A stretch of DNA of 64,000 nucleotides from Bolinopsis microptera (lineage: Eukaryota > Ctenophora > Tentaculata > Lobata > Bolinopsidae), in the NCBI RefSeq assembly GCF_026151205.1, contig NC_087084.1:6869394-6933393 (forward strand), given 5' to 3'. Position numbers and translations under genes: made by a program. How positions within the stretch are numbered: position 1 is the first letter of the stretch; every line of letters begins with the position of its first letter. Below, piece after piece: positions 34,914-45,900 of the stretch. The notes beneath the pieces are model-generated. The model was given only the letters and a program-made list of their open reading frames with translations. It ran no database searches and was not told the DNA's origin.

Positions 34914-37900
34914 GATTTCTGAAAATCCAGAACAGTGTGTCCCCTGTTCGGACACACCCGGACAGGGGAGGGGGTGATCTGAAAATCTGCGATTTTTGGC
35001 GGACGTCCTCAGTCAATATTTCACCCTGATCATGGAACCTTGATCATGATAGCTTCAATTTAAATTCAAGGCCAAACTTTGAACTCGACAAGGTTGCCCA
35101 GGTTATCGAAATGGTTCATGGGTTCGCCGACAGGAAATAACCTATTGACTTTATCGTGAGGCCAATCATGTTAAACAAAAAAAAGTTTTACCTGAATGTG
35201 GTCGGGAGTTGCGTCCAGTCAATTTCATATATTCTCAAAATCGCTAGCACATGTTTGCACGGTAACGTCGGTGTGCCACGGAATTTAATGCAGTCACACC
35301 TGACTTCTTCCGATAGAGATACCTAAGATTTTTGCAAGTTTAGAAAGGAATTTAGAAAGGATTCTAGTATCTGACCATGATGTTAGCTCATGGTAAATTA
35401 CTTCATAAACTGTGGTCTGCAATAGTTATTGGTCAGCTAATGGTGAAACTATCATTCAGTAAATTTCTGGATGTTTCTGAATAGGCTCAATAATTACAGT
35501 TTCTGTTACTTTTATCAGAAACTGTCATCAATGATTCTATTCAGAAAAAAGTAGAAATTGCTTGAAAGGTAATCAAAGTGCGAGACTCAATAACGACTAA
35601 ATCAGATTATTGGAGACAAGTTGCAACAAATCCTAGTCTATTAAGTATTAATTACCTTGTACGCGAAGGGATTTCCTTCAGAATCCTTTGTCCTGACAAC
35701 ATATTGGTCACCCAGTTTCCTGATGTCGTCTTTAGTTTTTTCGAAGGATCGAAAATAACTTTCCTGAAAATTACAAAGTTCATATCCTGAACAATAACTT
35801 TGTAGTGACATACATTTGGGTTGAAAAATGTCAAATATCCGAAAACAAAGAAGCTGTACATTATAAATATAAACCTTCACCAAGATGAGATTCTTAGACG
35901 GGATACCATTAAAGAATGATGGTAACACATGGTTCTGTGAAACGATCCTCTTATAACTCACGGAGTCTGATATCATCTGATGAATAATTTTATTTTGTAA
36001 TTTTGTAACTTGATATCTACATGACTATTGTCTATGGGCTTATTGGGCTAACTTTGCGCTCATGGGTTTATGCATGCGAACTGATTCTATAAAACAACTA
36101 GCGAAGAAATAAAACCGAAAATCAAATATGTTTATAATTCGACGATCGATATTGTTTGCTCATATTCTCATTGGTAAGCATTATGTTTATTAAAATTTTA
36201 CCTTGTGTCTATACGTCTGCAGCCTGTTTGGGATAAAGTCAAAAACCAGAGAGGCTAGCAGCTGAGGAAGGGAACGATGGGCGGATACGCCATTAAACAC
36301 TCTGTGTTTCAAAACATTGTTAAGCGACTCTATTCCATTGTTTGTTCTGACCCCAGCAAGAGCTTCCAGATTTCTGTACGGCATAGCCCAATACTGAGAA
36401 GATATATTTATAAAGAGATATTTTAAGGTTATTGAACATCTGCTTGTCAACATTCAAGCCTATTTTTGTTCTGGGTACCCGGTACAGCCGTCATTCATTT
36501 CGTCATTCAATTCGAGTTTTAACAAACTCAAAATGTATGATGCCAACGAAAGAATTAAGAATTTCACAAAAAATCTTACTTCTCTGCGATCTGCGTAATA
36601 GAGGACATAGCTACTAAATGTGGGATTACGTAGACAGAGGTCACTGGTCATCACCTTCCATAATCTTTCCTCGAAATATTGGTCGATTCGAGTGTCGGGA
36701 AGGTGGATGTTGGGGGTCTCTGCGTACATTAAATACAGCATGCATTCGAACGCTTCAACTTTCGCTGAAAATAAAACTTAAGTTAGATATAGCCGTGGAT
36801 CTGTCCAAATGCCTCTAATATATATGATCCAGGTTTGAGGAAACAATGTAATTTAGCTGAAATCATTAAAACATAGAAAACATAGTGCACACATATGGGC
36901 AGGTTTCCTCAAATGAAATTTTGTTATCAGCGCTGATAATCGCTTATTTAGCGCTTTATAATCAGCTAAATTGCAACCAACTTATAGCTTTAACTATAAG
37001 CGCTTATAATTGCTTATAAATGGTTCAAAAAAACGACTACGAATCGCTTATCTGGCCGACCGCTTTTCCACCACTTGTAATAGCCAATCCTACTGGAAAC
37101 AAAAGCGCTTTTTTGAATTACTACATCAATTATAGTCGACTATAAGCGATTTTTTTTAACCGCTTATAATCGATTAAAAACGGCTTTTTTTAAAAAGCGC
37201 TAACTAAGCGATCGTGAGCGCTGATAACAAAATGGAAACCTGCCCACGTATGCTAACAAAATCAAAACATATACCTCTGTCATTGTCGTATTCTCTGTGC
37301 AGGGGAACGTCTGCAGAAAGTATGACAATTAACTTGAATGACAATTCTATGTACCAAAACACACAATAAACACTTAAATGCAATATCAAATATCATGTTA
37401 TAAATCGTATAAATTGCAAAACTTCCTAAATGAAAATCAATGTGGTAGGAAACTAACTCTTTTCGAGGTCTTTTAGCTTGAAGATGCACTTAATTCTTTT
37501 GTCCCAAGCCTGTTTAACATGGAAGTCGCACCAAAAGGACGAATTCCTTGAAAGATTGCCCTCATGGCGTTGATCTCCGCAATGTCTTGGTCGGTCATAC
37601 AGTATGTAGGGGACATTCCCGGATTCCACCCCTTTATGACCGACAGGGCTTCTGCTATGATCTCCTCACCGTTCGGGTGTTCAGAACACGTTATGAAAAA
37701 AGCGACAACCTGAGGCCAGGGTAAAATTAATCATGATAATTATACCTATATATATTATATATATAGGTAATACTTCAGGCTGGCCCAAAATTAGCAACCC
37801 ACACGCAACCCTTAAATAACTCACATAATTGGCATTAGAAGTGCTTGCAAATTTCAGAGAGTATAGATATGGGTCAAACTTAGATTTCCTGAAATATTCG

Positions 37901-40900
37901 TAAAATTTCATCAATTACAGAGGGAGTGGCGTACCACTCCCTCTTTTTCTCTTTTGTCACCACAAAGTGAGAACGTTTTGAGTTAGGAACTCCAGACACA
38001 TGTGGTTTGATAATTGAAGTGCTTCCCCAAAATAATAGTTGGTTGTTTACAACTAAACCGGGTTATGACCATTTTAAGATCTGGCGGATACATGATCTCG
38101 GCACTTAATCTGTGATTTCTTCACTCAATCAATGGTCTAATTGGTTAGAATCTGCTCATAGGACAGGAACCGTGTGGGTAGTTATTTTTGGGCCACCTTC
38201 AAATATTACGTTTAAATTGATAATTAACTTTTATCATTGATCATTCTATTTCTAACCGAAACAAAAAAGACATATACTGTGAATCAGACTCTTGCTTATA
38301 AAAACCAACTAAAAAAGTCACAATTATAACCTGGTATCCTTGGGGTGTTCTACAGGCGAGCAAAAACAGTGGCAAGTTGTAATGATTTGTCTTGTGCGTG
38401 CTGTCCATAAACAAGACGGTACCAAACTGTTTAAGTATATCCTTTTGCGTCTGGTTCTGGTAGACCAAAAGCATCTTCGAGTTCCGAGGATTTTCCTTAA
38501 AGAATGTTTACAAATTTACACATCAATCACTACAAAAATTGAAAACCATCCTAAAATATTAAAGTATTTTATATTTATTTACACTGAATACAATACATGG
38601 CAACAATTTCAAGGAGACTTCATCAAAAATTTAAATAACCTTGTCCGGCTCATCGACGTAGTGGACCGAGTTTCCTTCATGACGTAGTTCTTCGATAATG
38701 GCCTCGAGTCTATCTTTTTCTAGACCTTTTACCGTTACGATATTTCTTATGTCGGTTACTGTTGGGAACCACAGACGGTTGTCCATGTTCACAGGGTATC
38801 GCATAGACTCTGAAATATTTGTATATATTCACAACCAGTAACTGAAGGGTTAAACCAATACACAATTGCGTGTTTCGCAGAATAAAATGGGAATACGGGA
38901 GTGTAACCTAATTCGCAATTAATTAGAAAAGCTTTTAAACACTAACTTTCCCTAAAAGTGTAAAACTATTTCTTGATGGTTAAATACTGATCGAAGCTAA
39001 GAAAGAAATTCCAACTTTAAAGATGGCTTACCCAAGTATGTTGTGATCTCGTTCACAAATATTGTCCTCAACCGCCAAAAGTTGCAACATTTGTCGACAT
39101 TCGTTTTTAGTATGTCCACAACTTTCGGATTGAATGTCGGTCTCTGAAGATGGCCACTGAAATAGTTTTATTTTTGAGGGAGGGAGGGAGGGAAGGAGGG
39201 AGGGAGGGAGGGAAGAAGGGAGGATGTGAGGGAGGATGAAAGGGAGGGAGGGAGGATGTGAGGGAGGATGAAAGGGAGGGAGGGAGGGAGGATGAAAGGG
39301 AGGGAGGGAGGGAGGGAGGGAGGGAGGGAGGGAGGGAGGGAGGGAGGGAGGGAGGGAGGGAGGGAGGGAGGGAGGGAGGGAGGGAAGGAGGGAGGGAGGG
39401 AGGGAGGGAGGGAGGGAGGATGAAAGGGAGGGAGGGAGGGAGGATGAAAGGGAGGGAGGGAGGGAGGGAGGGAGGGAGGGAGGGAGGGAGGGAGGGAGGG
39501 AGGGAGGGAGGGAGGGAGGGAGGATGAAAGGGAGGGAGGGAGGGAGTGAGGGAGGATGAAAGGGAGGGAGGGAGGGAGGATGAAGGAGGGAGGGAGGGAG
39601 GGAGGGAGGGAGGATGAAAGGGAGGGAGGGAGGGAGGGAGGGAGGGAGGGAGGGAGGGAGGGAGGAGGAAGGGAGGGAGGATGAAGGGAGGGAGGGAGGG
39701 AGGATGAAGGGAGGGAGGGAGGGAGGGAGGGAGGGAGGGAGGGAGGGAGGGAGGGAGGGAGGGAGGGAGGGAGGGAGGGAGGGTGTGAGGGAGGGAGGGA
39801 GGGAGGATGAAGGGAGGGAGGGAGGGAGGGAGGGAGAGGGAGGGAGGGAGGGAGGGAGGGAGGGAGGGAGGGAGGGAGGGAGGGAGGGAGGGAGGGAGGG
39901 AGGGAGGGAGGGAGGGAGGGAGGAGGAAGGGAGGGAGGGAGGGTGTGAGGGAGGGAGGGAGGAGGGAGGGAGGGAAGGGTGTGAGGGAGGATGAAGGGAG
40001 GGAGGGAGGGAGGGAGGAAAGGGAGGGAGGGAGGGAGGGAGGGAGGGAGGGAGGGAGGGAGGGAGGGAGGGAGGGAGGGAGGGAGGGAGGGAGGGAGGGA
40101 GGGAGGGAGGGAGGGAGGGAGGGAGGGAGGGAGGGAGGGAGGGAGGGTGTGAGGGAGGATGAAAGGGAGGGAGGATGAAAGGGAGGGAGGGAGGGAGGGA
40201 GGGAGAGAGGGAGAGAGAGAGGGAGGAGAGAGAGGGAGGGAGGGAGGGAGGGAGGGAGGGAGGGAGGGAGGGAGGAGGGAGGGAGGGAGGGAGGGAGGGA
40301 GGGAGGGAGGGAGGGAGGGAGGGAGGGAGGGAGGGAGGGAGGGAGGGAGGGAGGGAGGGAGGGAGGGAGGGAGGGAGGGAGGGAGGGAGGGAGGGAGGGA
40401 GGGAGGGAGGGTGTGAGGGAGGATGAAAGGGAGGGAGGGAGGGAGGGGGGAGGGAGGGGGCTTACCAATTTTCGTGGGTTTCGTGGTGGAAGCTGAAAAA
40501 GAGTCCAAACATTTCATCGGCATTTAGAGCCAAACAGTCAAGTCCCACATCTTTCAACTCCGATTGGGTGTAAGAGTTGTACTTCACATCAAGAACATCG
40601 AACACATAGCACTGGGAAGAGTTTATTCTATGTATACGCATTTCATGTATTAAACTTTATATACATTTAAGGACGTGCTTGATTATTCAAGAATAAGTAG
40701 AAATATTTAGAAAACATAGACCAGACAAACTAGGTCCTGGGAGTTAGTTTTGCAGTCTCCAAAAGAACAATATACAGCATGACAAATGAAAAACAGCAGA
40801 TCTAAAAATCAAAACATATCACTGGCTATCTGGTTTCAACAAGAAACTTGGACACGGTTTTGGAAAAAACTCACTTGGATGTAGGCTTGACAACCAGTCT

Positions 40901-42085
40901 TTATAGTCTTGTTGGGTAAATCCGACCCCCGACACACTTTAACACGGGGCTGTCTTGTTATTCTTTCATCAGCCCGGCAATTGAACCTATTTATTGGAAA
41001 ATAGAAATATGAATATCTTGATTCTTGACCTAAAAAAGTTGCAATGTATCAGTATAGATACATATCAATTTGATGAAGTGAAGTACTTGATAGACGATTG
41101 GGCGACATCTGTCCGACAGCGACATCTGTCCGACAGCTGAATTTGGGATTTCGGACAGATGTCGCTGTCGGACAGGAGTCGTTTTTGGCGACAATTTAGC
41201 AAGTAACAGTTTAGATCATGTCTCTAATTGCAAATGTGTCGTATTGAAATCAGGTCACAATTTCGGACAGATGTCGTTTTTTTCTGGTACCCTGATTCGG
41301 ACAGATGTCGCTGTCGGACAGATGTCGCTGTCGAACAGGAGTCGTGTTACCTTGATAGACGGCTTTAAGTCTGTATTAAAAACCAGCAATATTTAAATCT
41401 ATGTTGTTGAACAGACAAAACTAAAAACAATTAATTGTTTTAACTATCATTTATTGTTTTTAACTACATAGCGTAATCGTTAATGTTTGAACAATAGTTG
41501 CTTACCTTTTTCGTTCTCTGATCCGAAAATACCGACCTTTGTGCTCCCATGTGGCAGCTGTAACTCCCGACCTTTTTATATATTTTGTATAAGTTTTTGG
41601 TTTGGAGGTTCTGGCCTGAAAAAAGCCACAGTTTAGTACGTAATCGAAATCTATTATGTTGTCATGTATTATGTAATTATGTTTTTATGTTTTCATGTTT
41701 TCATGTAGATTGTAGCAGTGTGAATAAATCTTACTCCCTGGCTTCGAGTTACTTATATAAATATACAGATACAGTCCATAAGTTTTGAATCAGTATCATG
41801 TTCCATTTCATGAATAGATAGTACTGAAAAAAGGTGAACCATACAAAACTGTCCATTCCCATAAGAATATAAACATATATTTTATTGTACGAAGATACAA
41901 CTTGTTCGAGATAAAATAGAAAACATACCCCACTTCCTTTGACATAAAAAGCGGTTTCAGTGAACGTTTCTATTTTCTGCTTAATGTATGTGAACATTCT
42001 TTCCTTCTGGTCATGTTTCTTTATCTGATACTGTAGTGCACCATCTTTCACTTCTTGAAAGCCCTCATCGAGTAGCCACCTCAAG
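32053..42085 (-). CDS. MULE-transposase-like protein with FAR1-like and SWIM zinc modules, 16 exons, 5' end not found
   Basis: Exons in transcript order: 42085-41929, 41615-41506, 40986-40875, 40611-40466, 39156-39032, 38809-38640, 38495-38331, 37709-37458, 37310-37275, 36764-36580, 36393-36202, 35763-35656, 35322-35192, 34365-34108, 33757-33686, 32185-32053 (stop). About 783 residues are visible. Modules: FAR1-like zinc region (RFNCRADERI to KTIKTGCQAYI); DDE core with LFMDSTHKTNHYNLPL, YCMTDQDIAEINAM, CDFHVKQAW and TNNGIESLNN; SWIM finger CDC-CKH (RCDCIKF, LPCKHVL); acidic linker; basic tail PKPTKKKRKLFPKY, a likely nuclear signal. All junctions agree in phase except in exon 37709-37458, where a one-base loss shifts the frame between IFQGI and CDFHVKQAW. 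Many introns and no flanking inverted repeats favour a host-type, possibly domesticated gene. The frameshift suggests decay or an assembly error. A possible 5' start (ATG near 42370 plus a 10-nt micro-exon near 42185) is weak. Confidence 0.85.
32350..33625. mobile_element. TCGCTCGCCC-type element, copy interrupted by a nested insertion
   Basis: The left part (32350-32634) follows the order seen at 52616-52900: CACGTGA near the end, TGGTTTTGCAG, CCCTAA-type blocks, TGTCACGTGACC, then AGCGTCCAAAAATACAC. The right part resumes at 33561 (AAAATATACCGATTTAGG, then GGCCTTTCCTCAAGA). Everything between is a separate element. It lies in the last intron of the MULE-like gene. Confidence 0.7.
32635..33560. 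mobile_element. MULE-type non-autonomous element, ~926 bp, long inverted ends, 9-bp target duplication
   Basis: The ends are inverted over about 160 bp, with insertions (left GACTTTGGGACCGGA and TAATTAGTGATGTGATCCAT, matched inverted near 33440-33556). The flanks AAAATACAC and AAAATATAC form a 9-bp direct duplication with one mismatch; the uninterrupted sequence is seen in the copy at 52616-52950. Long inverted ends with a 9-bp duplication are the signature of Mutator-like elements. Inside is a promoter-like stretch (TATTATAAATATTGG near 32910) followed by an ATG at 32961 and a 27-codon frame (MPTFSKFLNGFRGC...), then GACCGGGACCGGGA repeats. This could be a captured gene fragment, as in Pack-MULEs, but that is inference. 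Confidence 0.75.
34881..34911. repeat. G31 homopolymer in an intron
   Basis: A run of 31 G on the + strand (C on the transcript), within the intron between exons 35192 and 34365 of the MULE-like gene. Its surroundings (34840-35010) have repeated TCTGAAAATC and CGGACAC blocks, suggesting it is part of a small repeat. The true run length may differ because such runs are hard to sequence. Confidence 0.9.
36897..37245. mobile_element. ~349-bp MITE related to the giant 6-kb element
   Basis: Inverted ends: GGGCAGGTTTCCTC at the left, and GGGCAGGTTTCCATTTTG on the opposite strand at the right, both followed by TTTTGTTATCAGCGCT. The interior carries CGCTTATAATCG, AAAAAGCGC and AATCCTACTGGAAA blocks that also occur in the arms of the element at 48992-54992, so the two belong to one family. 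No coding capacity. It sits in the intron between exons 37275 and 36764 of the MULE-like gene. Confidence 0.85.
39177..40460. repeat. (GGGA)n array of ~1.28 kb filling an intron
   Basis: Almost pure GGGA tetranucleotide repeats with occasional GGATGAAAGGGA, GGGTGTGA and GGAGGAA interruptions. The array begins about 17 bp from the acceptor of exon 39156-39032 and ends 5 bp before the donor of exon 40611-40466, so it occupies essentially the whole intron. On the transcript strand it is a pyrimidine-only CCCT tract. The long proline/leucine/serine-rich and glycine/arginine/glutamate-rich frames across it are repeat artefacts. Confidence 0.97.
41104..41345. repeat. Inverted repeat of CGACATCTGTCCGACAG units
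   Basis: Two tandem CGACATCTGTCCGACAG units at the left and several inverted CTGTCGGACAGATGTCG units at 41150-41180, 41265-41275 and 41298-41345. The whole forms a nested hairpin about 240 bp long in the intron between exons 41506 and 40986. It resembles a foldback or MITE-like element. No target duplication is clear. Confidence 0.75.
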
Positions 42086-42859
42086 CTGAGAAAAATGTTA
42101 GCATAAGTAATAAGTATGTTAAATCGCAAGGACACAGCTACTACAAGATTAATTATATTCAGCATTTCGGTCCAAGCTTTTACCTTCCAGCAGCTATAAT
42201 AAATATATTGGCTTAATCAACAAATAGCAGGAACCACATTCATTTTTGTTTCTTGACACCATTTAATGGATAGACGTGTTACTGACAATGGTCATAAATT
42301 ATGACTCATAATGTAAATATATACTGTTAACCTTCAACAGTACTGATATAAAGATACCAATACATTTGTCTGAACTATTAAAGAAACACACGCCAAAGAA
42401 AATTAATATTAATTTATAAGATTCAATGTTGAGAAGGTATAATGGTATCCCATATTACACATTCATAAAATTATACACCAAACATATGGAACGTATGAGA
42501 GATGGACACAGTTTAGAAGTGAAATTTAAGTGGGTTTAAAGGCTAGCTTTTTTTCTATTGATAAAGGCTAGCTTTTTGTTGTTGTTGATACATTAGTAGT
42601 AAGTACACAGTGGATTAAATCACATTAAAATAGAAGTATTAACTGGCTCACATAAATATTAGGTTCGCTTATAACAGCTGAAATAAAACAAACTCAGAAA
42701 CGGAACTCCAAAAATCGTATACTAAATTATAAGGTGACTCAACTCAACTGCAATGTTATAGAGCGATACTGAATTAATCGACCTAAATATCATACAATAT
42801 ATATTCTGAAAAACAGGAATATATTGTACAATGTACATTGTACAACACATACAATAAGT
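42086..42859. other. Region upstream of the first identified MULE-like exon
   Basis: The 5' end of the MULE-like gene should lie here or further away. A candidate ATG exon (near 42370, ending at a GTTAAC donor) and a 10-nt micro-exon (near 42185-42194, before GTAAAAG) would join in frame, but the protein they give has no recognisable feature. Otherwise AT-rich and non-coding. Confidence 0.3.
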
Positions 42860-42955
42860 GGCAAGTTTCCATAAACGATATTTTATGATCGGCGCCGATA
42901 ATCGCTTATTGAGCGCTTTCTCGGCGCTTTTTTTTTTAAAAACCGTTTATAATAA
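42860..42955. mobile_element. Truncated end of the giant palindrome-rich element
   Basis: Starts GGCAAGTTTCCATAAACGAT and follows the terminal sequence of the element at 48992 through CGGCGCCGATAATCGC and TCGGCGCTTTTTTTTT for about 95 bp, then stops. It lies next to the left edge of the satellite array. Confidence 0.85.
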
Positions 42956-42984
42956 CTAATACAGATCATACTGCAATACAAATT

Positions 42985-45900
42985 TTAAAATATCAAATTG
43001 TTAAATAGAAAGAACTAGATGTACTGATTACTTAATCTATAACTGTCCCCTATATATAATCTACAAGAATTATTCAATTTTTAAATAGAAGCAACTCTGA
43101 ATCGAATTGTCCCCATCTACAGGAAATCATTAAATTATTAAATAGAAAGAACTAGATGTAGTGATTACTTAATGATCTTTAAATCTAATTGTCCCTATCT
43201 ACTGGAAATTATTAAATAGAAGGAACTAGATGTACTGATTTCTTAATGATCTTTAAATCTAATTGTCCCTATCTACTGGAAATTATTAAATAGAAGGAAC
43301 TAGATGTACTGATTTCTTAATGATCTTTAAATCTAATTGTCCCTATCTACTGGAAATTATTAAATAGAAGGAACTAGATGTACTGATTACTTAATGATCT
43401 TTAAATCTAATTGTCCCTATCTACTGGAAATTATTAAATCATTAAATAGAAAGAACTAGATGTACTGATTACTTATACTCAATGATCTCTAAATCTAATT
43501 GTCCCCATCTACTGGAAATCATTAAACTATTAAAAAGTGATTACTTAATGATCTTTAAATCTAATTGTCCCCATCTACTGGAAATTATTAAACTATTAAA
43601 AAGTGATTACTTAATGATCTTTAAATCTAATTGTCCCCATCTACTGGAAATTATTATAAAGAAGGAACTAGATGTACTGATTACTTAATGATCTTTAAAT
43701 ATAATTGTCCCTATCTACTGGAAATTATTAAATTATTAAATAGAAAGAACTAGATGTACTGATAACTTATACTCAATGATCTCTAAATCTAATTGTCCCC
43801 ATCTACTGGAGATCATTAAACTATTAAAAAGTGATTACTTAATGATCTTTAAATCTAATTGTCCCCATCTACTGGAAATTATTAAAAAGAAGGAACTAGA
43901 TGTACTGATTACTTAATGATCTTTAAATATAATTGTCCCTATCTACTGGAAATTATTAAATTATTAAATAGAAAGAACTAGATGTACTGATAACTTATAC
44001 TCAATGATCTCTAAATCTAATTGTCCCCATCTACTGGAGATCATTAAACTATTAAAAAGTGATTACTTAATGATCTTTAAATCTAATTGTCCCCATCTAC
44101 TGGAAATCATTAAACTATTAAAAAGTGATTACTTGATGATCTTTAAATCTAATTGTCCCCATCTACTGGAAATTATTAAAAAGAAGGAACTAGATGTACT
44201 GATTACTTAATGATCTTTAAATCTTATTGTCCCCATCTACTGGAAATTATTAAATTATTAAATAGAAGGAACTAAATGTACTGATTACTTAATGATCTTT
44301 AAATCTTATTGTCCCCATCTACTGGAAATTATTAAATTATTAAATAGAAGGAACTAGATGTAGTGATTACTTAATGATCTCTAAATCTAATTGTCCCCAT
44401 CTACTGGAAATCAATAAATTATTAAATAGAAGGAACTAGATGTACTGATTACTTAATGATCTCTAAATCTAATTGTCCCCATCTACTGGAAATTATTGAA
44501 TTTTTAAATAAAAGGAACTTATAGATGTACTGATTACTTATAATGATCTGTAAATCTAATTGTCCCTATCTAGTAGGAATCATTAAACTATTAAATAGAA
44601 GGAACTAGATGTACTGATCTCTAAATCTAATTGTCCCCATCTAGTGGAAATCATTAAACTATTAAATAGAAGGAACTAGATGTACTGATTACTTAATGAT
44701 CTTTTAATCTAATTGTCCCTATCTACTGGAAATTATTGAATTGTTAAATAAAAGGAACTAGAATACTAGATGTACTGATTACTTAATGATATTTAAATCT
44801 AATTGTCCCCATCTACTGGAAATTATTGAATTGTTAAATAAAAGGAACTAGATGTACTGATAACTTAATGATCTCTAAATCTAATTGTCCCCATCTACTG
44901 GAAATCATTAAACTATTAAAAAGTGATTACCTAATGATCTTTAAATCTAATTGTCCCCATCTACTGGAAATTATTAAAAAGAAGGAACTAGATGTACTGA
45001 TTACTTAATGATCTTTTAATCTAATTGTCCCTATCTACTGGAAATTATTGAATTGTTAAATAAAAGGAACTAGAATACTAGATGTACTGATTACTTAATG
45101 ATATTTAAATCTAATTTTCCCCATCTACAGGAAATCATCAAATTATTAAATAGAAAGAACTAGATGTAGTGATTACTTAATGATCTTTAAATCTAATTGT
45201 CCCCATCTACTGGAAATTATTAAAAAGAAGGAACTAGATGTACTGATTACTTAATGATCTTTAAATATAATTGTCCCTATCTACTGGAAATTATTAAATT
45301 ATTAAATAGAAAGAACTAGATGTACTGATAACTTATACTCAATGATCTCTAAATCTAATTGTCCCCATCTACTGGAGATCATTAAACTATTAAAAAGTGA
45401 TTACTTAATGATCTTTAAATCTAATTGTCCCCATCTACTGGAAATTATTAAAAAGAAGGAACTAGATGTACTGATTACTTAATGATCTTTAAATATAATT
45501 GTCCCTATCTACTGGAAATTATTAAATTATTAAATAGAAAGAACTAGATGTACTGATAACTTATACTCAATGATCTCTAAATCTAATTGTCCCCATCTAC
45601 TGGAGATCATTAAACTATTAAAAAGTGATTACTTAATGATCTTTAAATCTAATTGTCCCCATCTACTGGAAATCATTAAACTATTAAAAAGTGATTACTT
45701 GATGATCTTTAAATCTAATTGTCCCCATCTACTGGAAATTATTAAAAAGAAGGAACTAGATGTACTGATTACTTAATGATCTTTAAATCTTATTGTCCCC
45801 ATCTACTGGAAATTATTAAATTATTAAATAGAAGGAACTAAATGTACTGATTACTTAATGATCTTTAAATCTTATTGTCCCCATCTACTGGAAATTATTA

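Noticed and set aside
39107-40523. Frames of ~450 codons of Pro/Ser/Leu repeats and Gly/Arg/Glu repeats
   Set aside because: They are translations of the (GGGA)n array in all frames; the region is an intron between two well-supported exons.
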